The translations under genes were made by a program, and so were the position numbers. A stretch of 50,123 nt of DNA from CAZIKB01 sp964539665 (GTDB lineage: Bacteria; Zhuqueibacterota; Zhuqueibacteria; Oceanimicrobiales; Oceanimicrobiaceae), in assembly GCA_964539665.1 (NCBI GenBank), contig CAZIKB010000037.1, positions 1-50,123 on the forward strand. Reading direction: 5' to 3'. The notes under the pieces were generated by a model. The model saw only the letters and a program-made list of their open reading frames with translations. It was not told where the DNA came from and ran no database searches. Below are positions 17,607 through 24,814 of this stretch, in pieces. The first letter of the stretch is position 1. Each line of letters starts with the position of its first letter.

Positions 17607-17630
17607 TTGCAATAACATAAGTTGCAATAA
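17607..17630 (+). repeat. two direct copies of TTGCAATAA upstream of the -24/-12 promoter
   Basis: Copies at 17607-17615 and 17622-17630, start to start 15 bases, ending 17 bases before the -24 element. They could be a regulator site or chance in AT-rich sequence. Confidence 0.35.
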
Positions 17631-17647
17631 TTTATTAAGATAGATAT

Positions 17648-17662
17648 TGGCATATAAATTGC
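17648..17662 (+). promoter_or_regulatory. sigma-54 (-24/-12) promoter of the filament/kinase block
   Basis: TGGCATATAAATTGC. The GG and GC dinucleotides have the exact spacing of the sigma-54 consensus (TGGCAC-N5-TTGC), with 5/6 at -24 and 4/4 in TTGC at -12. Transcription would start near 17674, about 70 nt before the first kinase gene. A sigma-54 activator gene is at 1-1147. Confidence 0.72.
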
Positions 17663-17744
17663 GTTTCTACACATGATTTTATTGAGACTAAATTTACAAT
17701 AATCATCCATCAACTCGCAAAGCTTCATAGGAAATACATCAAAT

Positions 17745-20288
17745 ATGACTTTAATGAATAATAAGATACTGGAAGGTAAATACGAAATAATACATGAAAT
17801 TAAACAAGGCGGATTTGGAATTGTTTATTATGGCATTGATATTAATTTAAATAAACCTGTTGCTATTAAAGAGATTGCGCCAAATCTTCTGGAAGAACCT
17901 AAATATTTGGATATGTTTCAGGAGGAAGCGCTAAACATTGCAAAATTAAGTCATAACAACATTGTTCACATCTATGAATTCAATAAAACCCAGGATGGAC
18001 GTCTATATATCATAATGGAGTTTATAGATGGCAAGGACCTGGAAAAAATAATTAGAGTAGTAAGAAAGACTAATAATCGCATTCCTCCTCATTTAGCTAT
18101 CTACATTACTGCAGAAATTTGCATGGCCCTCGACTATGCTCATCATCGTCGAGATGCTTTCACCAATAAGCCTCTAAATTTAGTGCATCAGGATATTTCG
18201 CCATCTAATATTATGATTTCTCGTTATGGCGGGATTAAGCTAATTGATTTTGGTATTGCAACTGCAAAAAAGCATCAGTCAAAAGAAAAGAAGGACAACA
18301 AACTCCGCGGCAAAGTACCTTATATGTCTCCAGAACAACTAATAATGGGCAATCATCCGGATCATCGTTCTGATTTATTTTCACTCGGTCTGGTATTGTA
18401 TGAATGCCTGCTCGGAGAAAGATTATTTAATTCACAGGAAGAGGTTATTAACGCCGGGAAAAATCCTAAATGGTTCAAAAAAGCAATTAAAGGGAAAAGG
18501 CTGCCTACTGCATTAGAAAGAATCTTATCGAAAGCGCTTGAAATAGATATGAGCAGGCGTTATCAAAACGCTAATCACATGTATATAGATTTACTCCAGT
18601 ATCTTATTTCATGCAACGAGACTGGTGAATTAATGGACGACTTATCAGATTATATAAATACTTTATTTAATAATGGTAAATTTCATTCGCCAGGCAATAT
18701 TATCAATCCAGGGGCCAGAGACAATCCAGTAGAATCATCAACCTCGTATTCACCAATTCCAAACGCCTGGATACCTGATAATAGTAAACCTAAAGATGAG
18801 CTGATCGCATCTGATCCGGAACAAGACTTTTTGTCTGAGATGAACAGGTCCACTCAAAAAAAAGCTCTTTCCACAAATGAGCTCTCAATTGAGGATGAAG
18901 AAGAACTTAAAACGGTAATTGATGTAATAAGAATTTCTGCCCGAAACCATAAAAAACGATTTATACAATCTGCTTTCCTCCTGTTGTTTTGTGTAATAAG
19001 TTTTGGCGCTTTAGATACTGTTAAAGGCTGGACGAAATTTGGAATCTGGATGTATGACTGGTTATTTCCTCCCGCAATTGAAATTGTCACTGTGCCACCG
19101 AATGCCGCGATTTATATAGATGACAGGGAAATTGAAGGTAGAACCCCTCTGGCGATTGAAAAAATTTCACCTGGTGTACATAAACTTCAGCTTGAAGTAG
19201 AAGGCTACAAACCAATTGTAAAATCCTTATTTGTACCTCGGGAAGGAGCGATTCACATTCAGGGTGAAGCAGGAAATAATAATCAAAGAAGCTATCTGTT
19301 TAATTTCAATACAGAAATTGAAATTAACTCTAATCCTTCCGGAGCGACTGTCTATTTAAATGGCATTCGTTACAATCAGCAAACACCTGTTACGATTAAT
19401 TGGGAAGTTGGTGATCCCTTATCTATTGAGTTAACACTTGATGGTTTCGATCGACTGTCCGGATTTACTTTAAATACAAAAGAAGGATTTGAAGTTGTAA
19501 ATGACCGCAGATTTTGGGATATGACGGTATTTAATAATATATATACAAAATATACTATATCTGGATTTTTCAAAAAGGAAATATTATTCGAATCGATTCC
19601 AGCAGGCGTAGAAATATTTGACTATGAAAGCAAAAGTGTAATTGGTGTTACCGGCAACAAGATCATTTTGAAGGCAGGTACACATAATCTTGAACTTCGG
19701 AAAAATAATTTCATTCGGCAAAAAATTTCTTTAGACATTGATAAAGATTTTAACCGTAAAGTAACTACGGTTCTTTCAAGAAAAGTAAGATTTACAGCAT
19801 TTGACGAATTAGATTATTCCAAAAAGGACATCGGAGCAAATTTAGAAAGTCTGAAAAATGGAAGAAAAGAATATTTAAGGACAAGTAGAGTTACACCAGT
19901 TGAGATAATTTTGCCAGCATATACATATACAGCCATGTTTAATAAAACTGGCTATCAGAACTCAGAAGTTAGAATCAGGCCGGAAACTCGGATAGTCCAG
20001 GTGAAATTAGAGCGAATAAAAGCAATTGTCCAGATAAAAGTCTTAGATGCTTTGTCTGAACAACCGATTACTGATGGTGAAATCTATTACAATTTTGTGG
20101 ATAGACCTGAAGCTCTGGACATTTTCTTCGACCAGACTAATGTCAATGGCAACGGATTTGGACAACTTTTTGCTGGAAATTATAATTTCACAGTTAAAAA
20201 ATTAGGGTATAATACCTTAAATAAATCTATAAATGTAAGTCCAGGTGAAAACGAAACCATTGTATTTAAACTATATCTATCAAATTAA
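17745..20288 (+). CDS. transmembrane Ser/Thr protein kinase with extracytoplasmic PEGA domains (module A)
   Basis: Eukaryote-like kinase, 847 aa. Kinase domain about 12-285: glycine loop GGFGIVYYG (22-30), ATP-binding Lys42 (AIKEI), catalytic loop with HRD as HQD (Asp150, DISPSN), DFG Asp168, and MSPEQ in the activation segment, so probably active. An acidic linker runs to a membrane segment at about 406-425. Outside the membrane are PEGA repeats: PPNAAIYIDDREIEGRTPL (about 451-469), NPSGATVYLNG (about 531), then more divergent repeats, and a C-terminal carboxypeptidase-regulatory-like fold. The shape recalls PknB-type sensor kinases, but with PEGA in place of PASTA. ATG 17745 used; ATG 17754 is also possible. 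First gene after the sigma-54 promoter. Paralogue at 39375-41939. Confidence 0.94.
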   Translation: MTLMNNKILEGKYEIIHEIKQGGFGIVYYGIDINLNKPVAIKEIAPNLLEEPKYLDMFQEEALNIAKLSHNNIVHIYEFNKTQDGRLYIIMEFIDGKDLEKIIRVVRKTNNRIPPHLAIYITAEICMALDYAHHRRDAFTNKPLNLVHQDISPSNIMISRYGGIKLIDFGIATAKKHQSKEKKDNKLRGKVPYMSPEQLIMGNHPDHRSDLFSLGLVLYECLLGERLFNSQEEVINAGKNPKWFKKAIKGKRLPTALERILSKALEIDMSRRYQNANHMYIDLLQYLISCNETGELMDDLSDYINTLFNNGKFHSPGNIINPGARDNPVESSTSYSPIPNAWIPDNSKPKDELIASDPEQDFLSEMNRSTQKKALSTNELSIEDEEELKTVIDVIRISARNHKKRFIQSAFLLLFCVISFGALDTVKGWTKFGIWMYDWLFPPAIEIVTVPPNAAIYIDDREIEGRTPLAIEKISPGVHKLQLEVEGYKPIVKSLFVPREGAIHIQGEAGNNNQRSYLFNFNTEIEINSNPSGATVYLNGIRYNQQTPVTINWEVGDPLSIELTLDGFDRLSGFTLNTKEGFEVVNDRRFWDMTVFNNIYTKYTISGFFKKEILFESIPAGVEIFDYESKSVIGVTGNKIILKAGTHNLELRKNNFIRQKISLDIDKDFNRKVTTVLSRKVRFTAFDELDYSKKDIGANLESLKNGRKEYLRTSRVTPVEIILPAYTYTAMFNKTGYQNSEVRIRPETRIVQVKLERIKAIVQIKVLDALSEQPITDGEIYYNFVDRPEALDIFFDQTNVNGNGFGQLFAGNYNFTVKKLGYNTLNKSINVSPGENETIVFKLYLSN

Positions 20289-20300
20289 GCTATTCAGATT

Positions 20301-22958
20301 ATGCCCAAATTAGTAATAAAAAAAGACGACTTATACCTAAAAAAGATTTCAATTCCAGAAGATATTCTGGCATTTACCGTTGGTGCGGAACAAGGTAATG
20401 ATATAATTATTAAGGATGAAAGTGTCTCTTTCTTTCATTTGCAATTTGAAAAACAAGATAACACATATTATGTGCGTGACCTGCAAAGTCAATGGGGCAC
20501 CTTTGTGAATGGCCAAAAAATTATCAACAGAACTATTGTGAATAATAATGATGAAATTGGAGTGGGCACACATAATATAATTTTTTCGAATCCAGGGAAT
20601 AATACTAAATCATCTTTTTATGCTAAATCATTCGATACAAAACAAACCTCCAGCATTAATGATAAAATTTCCGGCGTTCCGGTTCTGGAAAATTTAAACT
20701 CATGGATACATAAAGACAATAAGCCCCTTGAAAATAATGAAGACGTTCTGATTGAGACTGAAGAAAACCGGGAATATGATATTGCAAACAGATATTATGA
20801 TACAATCCCAAGTGATTCTTCTTTTAACATTCCTCAAAAAAACAATGCTCCTGAACAAAACTCTTTACTGAATTTTGCTGATAAAAATGAATCAGATTAT
20901 CAGGATCCTGTTTTTAATTTTGAGGCAAAGCCTCTTATTAAACCTAAACAGGCAGAATCGCCTGAGAAATATTTGGATGAAAAAATTACTCCAGTACATG
21001 AGATTAAAAAAAGTTCGCGATCAGAGGTAGATAATTACTGTCTATTGTGCATTCATGGCTATTATCTGGGCAGAGTGTTTAAACTAAAAGCTTCAGAGAC
21101 AAGGATAGGTCGGGATCGCAAGCTAAATGATATCGTGATTAAGAAGAACTCCAGGGGTAAAATCGACCAGAGTGTATCGAGAAGACAAGCTACCATTACC
21201 AAAAAAAATAATATTTTATATATTTCAGATAAAAGAAGCAAAAGCAGAACTTTTGTAAATCAACAAAAACTCACAAAGCAGGACGAAATTCAGATTAATC
21301 CCGGTGATGAAATTGAAATCATAAGTGACCGAAAGAGTCACATCTTCCGATTAGTTCGGAAAGATGAGCTGGATTTTTCATTTCCCCACCAAGCCGGAGC
21401 CTGGCACATTAGAAACCGAATAAAAATCCTGAACATATATTCTATTATAATATTATTGCTGGCCTCGTTTATTTTTGGCAAATTTTTTCTTACCCGAAAC
21501 AAAATTACGCATCGTCCGCTTCCACTCACAGTGAACGAAACCGTTTGGTATTCCGATGCATTCGAGTCCGAAATAATGAGTAAGCAGGCGCCAAGCACCT
21601 CATACTATCCAGCCATTGCAGATTTTAACGGTGATAAAATAATTGACTTAATCTTCATAGACGAAGATGGCTTTTTACAATGTATTAACGGGAAATCAAA
21701 AGAAATATTGTGGATCAATATTGATTTTCAATCCATGGCAAATTTACCAGTAACGGTTGAAGATTTAAATGAAAACGATATCCCAGATGTAATCGTGGTC
21801 TCAGAAGACTCGCGTTTACGAGCCATTGACGGCAAATGGGGGATTGAAATTTGGAAAAGTCCAATATTAGCCGGCCCGCTGATTGGGCCGCCTGTTGTGG
21901 GTGATTTTGATGGCGACGGTCTTAAAGATTTGGCGATAACATCATTTGATAATGCAGTATATATCGGTTTCTCAAGTTTAAAAAACTCTCACTGGATAAA
22001 AATAGATACCGAAACTCAGGTGCGGTCTGTTGCCACTGCAGCCGATTTAACCGGCAATGGCATTCTCAATGTTTTAATTGGAACAGAATCCGGAAAAATT
22101 TTAGTCATTGACGGAATTCAGAAAAAAATATCGGGCGAAATAAATATAAACGAAGAATTCAGCAAAGCAAGTGGAAGTTATTACCAGAACAATCAAATCA
22201 GAAATCCAATGGCGTTGGGCGATCTCAACGGCGATTCCACAAACGATTTGATTGTGAGCACCATCCAGGGCAATATTATGGTCTTAAATGGCTCGACACT
22301 GGAAAGATTATGGTACGACTTAAATAGCCCGGATTCAATCGTTGAGCAATCTATGAACCACAATATTGCATTGGGCGACTTAGATGGTGATAATCTGCTG
22401 GATATCGTAAGCTTAACGCCCGCTGGCCGGTTGCGAGCATTTAAAGGATTGGGGCAAGGCAAAGACAGAAAAATGATTCTATGGGATTTCCCGGCGAAAG
22501 AAAATGAATATTTTGTTAGCAGCCCCGTATTAGCCGATTTCAACAAAAACGGCACGATGGATGTGATAACCGCAAACAACCTTGGATATATTTTTATTAT
22601 AGAAGGAGCAACGGGTAGTATTTTATGGCAAAACAATCAAAATAATTTTACTGTAGTCAGCCCACCATTAATCGGTGACATTGACAGCGACAGCCGCCTT
22701 GATATATTAGCCATAAAATCAGATGGAAAAGTTCATAAATTTGATACCAATAGCTTAATTTTAGATAACACAGTCGTTTGGGGGCAAATGTTTGGCAACA
22801 GCAGACATACCAGTATATCCTCTTTTAAAGTACAAAGCGGCAATAAGTTTTTCGCCTACATGGTTATTTCATTACTGGTTAATTTGTGTATCATAGTTCT
22901 TCATATTGTATTTAGAAATAAGCGTAAAAAGTTAAGTCAGATTCAAGAATTCATTTAA
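20301..22958 (+). CDS. double-FHA, membrane-spanning FG-GAP/VCBS repeat protein (module A)
   Basis: 885 aa with unusual architecture: N-terminal FHA1 (about 22-85), an Asn/Asp-rich linker, FHA2 (about 250-350), a membrane segment (about 378-397), eight FG-GAP/VCBS-like repeats (about 435-820, each with a D-x-[ND]-x-[DN] type loop such as DFDGDGLKDL), and a second membrane segment (about 851-872) with a short basic tail. So FHA domains face the cytoplasm and a predicted Ca2+-binding beta-propeller the periplasm. FHA domains bind phosphothreonine. FHA1 has lost the conserved Arg (GAE for GR); FHA2 keeps GRD and SRR but has Gln instead of His (SVSRRQ). 12 bp after the kinase gene, which likely phosphorylates it or a partner. 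Confidence 0.88.
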   Translation: MPKLVIKKDDLYLKKISIPEDILAFTVGAEQGNDIIIKDESVSFFHLQFEKQDNTYYVRDLQSQWGTFVNGQKIINRTIVNNNDEIGVGTHNIIFSNPGNNTKSSFYAKSFDTKQTSSINDKISGVPVLENLNSWIHKDNKPLENNEDVLIETEENREYDIANRYYDTIPSDSSFNIPQKNNAPEQNSLLNFADKNESDYQDPVFNFEAKPLIKPKQAESPEKYLDEKITPVHEIKKSSRSEVDNYCLLCIHGYYLGRVFKLKASETRIGRDRKLNDIVIKKNSRGKIDQSVSRRQATITKKNNILYISDKRSKSRTFVNQQKLTKQDEIQINPGDEIEIISDRKSHIFRLVRKDELDFSFPHQAGAWHIRNRIKILNIYSIIILLLASFIFGKFFLTRNKITHRPLPLTVNETVWYSDAFESEIMSKQAPSTSYYPAIADFNGDKIIDLIFIDEDGFLQCINGKSKEILWINIDFQSMANLPVTVEDLNENDIPDVIVVSEDSRLRAIDGKWGIEIWKSPILAGPLIGPPVVGDFDGDGLKDLAITSFDNAVYIGFSSLKNSHWIKIDTETQVRSVATAADLTGNGILNVLIGTESGKILVIDGIQKKISGEININEEFSKASGSYYQNNQIRNPMALGDLNGDSTNDLIVSTIQGNIMVLNGSTLERLWYDLNSPDSIVEQSMNHNIALGDLDGDNLLDIVSLTPAGRLRAFKGLGQGKDRKMILWDFPAKENEYFVSSPVLADFNKNGTMDVITANNLGYIFIIEGATGSILWQNNQNNFTVVSPPLIGDIDSDSRLDILAIKSDGKVHKFDTNSLILDNTVVWGQMFGNSRHTSISSFKVQSGNKFFAYMVISLLVNLCIIVLHIVFRNKRKKLSQIQEFI

Positions 22959-23013
22959 TCCCTGTGGAAAAGAGGCGCTGGTAAATATCAACACAACAAC
23001 GCCATATCACGTT

Positions 23014-24396
23014 ATGAAAAATGACAACAAGATACAAATAAGTACAGCCGCTTACAGCGATGTAGGTAAAGTCAGGAAATCCAATGAAGACAGTTTTTTT
23101 GTCTCTAAAGACGAAAACCTGCTGATAGTTTGTGATGGCATGGGAGGACAAGTTGCAGGCGGGCTAGCCAGTAAAATTGCAGTCGAAACCATAAAAGATA
23201 TTTTTTATGGGATTAGTGAAGAGGTTGTCAATAAAATATTCGCTGATATTGATACCAGCTTAACACTAACAAGCCGTCTTTTAATTGCCGGGGTTAGAAT
23301 TGCAAATAGAAGGCTTCACAACATGACTATTAAGTTCCCCAAGCTTCAAGGTATGGGGACAACTGTAGTAGCCATAACATTTGATAAAGCCGTTGCCACT
23401 ATGGTTCATGTAGGTGACAGTCGAATTCTCAGATTTAGTGAAGGAAAGGTTTTACAACTCACAGAAGACCATTCCTGGTTGAATGAGCTTATAGAAGATA
23501 ATGAAATAAATGAAGAAGAAATAGAAACATTCACACAAAAAAACGTCATCACACGAGCTCTGGGCACTTCTCCTGCTGTTAAGATAGATATTCATTGTGA
23601 AAAATATAAAAAAAATGATATCTATATTTTATGTACAGATGGACTCCATAATTCTGTAAAAAATAATGATCTAAAATTGATGTTCAGTAAAAACAATGAA
23701 CCGATTGACATATTAACCAAGCAACTTATTGAAAAAGCAAAAACTAAAGACGGATCAGATAATATTACGGCTGCGGTTGCTCAAATAAAACAAAGTAGTG
23801 TAGATTCAAATATTAGCGGTATTTCCTCCACAATATCTGCAGAAGACGAAAAAATTATTGCCAGGGAAGATAAATTCATTCATGAGAAATATGAAGATAC
23901 TAAACATAAACTAATGAATATGTCGCAAATGAATAATACGATACAGCAAAAACTGATAACAGGCGGGGTGATTTTAATTACAGCCATGTTTTGCTTTTTT
24001 TTAGGTTTGAATTTTAACTCAAACAAACAAAATATGAATAATAAAAGAGCACAATCGCAGAACGCGATTAAAAACACAACAAAGAATAATTCAAACAATT
24101 CAACTGAAATACCAGAAAACCATGTACCTAAAAGGATCAATCAGCAAAATCAGGTGCTCAATCAAATACCGCCGATTCAACGAAGTAAGTTAAACAAAAA
24201 TGCTGTATTAGCATTTGTATTTTTTAACAGCCAGCAGGATTATAAAAAAGCAATGTTAGAGGAAAGGAGTCATGTGCTGGATAAAATGTTTCCTTATTCT
24301 AACAATGCACAGTATAACAAATTCTCTATTTTCCTGATTGACTCTACCAATAATGTGATATGGAAAACAGCAGGTATTAAATTACCTGAATTCTAA
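23014..24396 (+). CDS. membrane PP2C-type Ser/Thr phosphatase (module A)
   Basis: 460 aa. PPM/PP2C domain about 8-255 with metal-binding residues in SNEDSFF (23-29), CDGMGG (40-45), VGDSRI, TDGLHNSV and GSDNIT, i.e. apparently active. One membrane segment at about 312-333, then a 125-residue extracytoplasmic region, Asn/Lys-rich at first and ending in a small folded domain. Expected to reverse phosphorylation by the adjacent kinase. No counterpart in module B, so one phosphatase may serve both. The stop at 24394-24396 is 3 bases before the next ATG. Confidence 0.93.
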   Translation: MKNDNKIQISTAAYSDVGKVRKSNEDSFFVSKDENLLIVCDGMGGQVAGGLASKIAVETIKDIFYGISEEVVNKIFADIDTSLTLTSRLLIAGVRIANRRLHNMTIKFPKLQGMGTTVVAITFDKAVATMVHVGDSRILRFSEGKVLQLTEDHSWLNELIEDNEINEEEIETFTQKNVITRALGTSPAVKIDIHCEKYKKNDIYILCTDGLHNSVKNNDLKLMFSKNNEPIDILTKQLIEKAKTKDGSDNITAAVAQIKQSSVDSNISGISSTISAEDEKIIAREDKFIHEKYEDTKHKLMNMSQMNNTIQQKLITGGVILITAMFCFFLGLNFNSNKQNMNNKRAQSQNAIKNTTKNNSNNSTEIPENHVPKRINQQNQVLNQIPPIQRSKLNKNAVLAFVFFNSQQDYKKAMLEERSHVLDKMFPYSNNAQYNKFSIFLIDSTNNVIWKTAGIKLPEF

Positions 24397-24399
24397 AAA

Positions 24400-24798
24400 A
24401 TGGAAATGAGCTTTTTTATTTTACCCATTGTTTTACTGACTCTGTTTCTTATAGTTGGTATCTTCTGGTTCACTCCAGAGCTCAGGGCTAATTATTTCTT
24501 ATGGCGTGGGAATGAACACAAAGCAAGGAAACTTTTTGAGTATCTTTTAAATCAAAATCCTGAGAAATTAAACTTATATCGTAAGTTAGCTCAAATTTAT
24601 TATATGGGGAATCGCAGGGATAAAAAGGCCTTAAAAATATTTGAAATCATACTAAAACTTAAAATTCCTTTTGAATGGAAGGATGAGATTCTACCAGTAA
24701 TAGCAAAGCACTATATTATAGAAGGCAGAAAAGACTCGGAAGCTATCAAGCTTATTGAAAAAGCTGTTGACAAAGAACTTGAGAATCTGAACAGATAG
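24400..24798 (+). CDS. small membrane TPR-like protein (module A)
   Basis: 132 aa: N-terminal membrane segment (about 4-24), then helical TPR-like repeats in the cytoplasm (WRGNEHKARKLFEYLL, DKKALKIFEIILKL). It matches the C-terminal third (about residues 450-583) of the module B protein at 44480-46231 in both the membrane segment and the repeat order, but lacks that protein's periplasmic TPR part. Starts 3 bases after the phosphatase stop, so probably translationally coupled. Not obviously a pseudogene: it keeps its own start, anchor and stop. Function unknown; a membrane docking partner for the next gene's product is likely. Confidence 0.75.
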   Translation: MEMSFFILPIVLLTLFLIVGIFWFTPELRANYFLWRGNEHKARKLFEYLLNQNPEKLNLYRKLAQIYYMGNRRDKKALKIFEIILKLKIPFEWKDEILPVIAKHYIIEGRKDSEAIKLIEKAVDKELENLNR

Positions 24799-24814
24799 CC
24801 GGACAAATTTATAC

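Larger units (their letters stand above)
17363..17744. other. divergent intergenic region between the phosphatase/Mla operon and the filament block
   Basis: 382 bases, very AT-rich, no gene seen. Contains the -24/-12 promoter at 17648-17662 (plus strand), a pair of direct repeats at 17607-17630, and A/T-tracts around 17445-17500. A minus-strand TATAAT at 17388-17383 lies 21 bases before the phosphatase ATG but lacks a recognisable -35. The region is long enough to hold enhancer sites 80-200 bases upstream of the sigma-54 promoter. Confidence 0.6.

Noticed and set aside
24400..24798. Pseudogene remnant of the longer module B TPR protein
   Set aside because: It has its own start coupled to the phosphatase stop, an intact membrane segment and repeats, and no internal stops, so it is called a gene.
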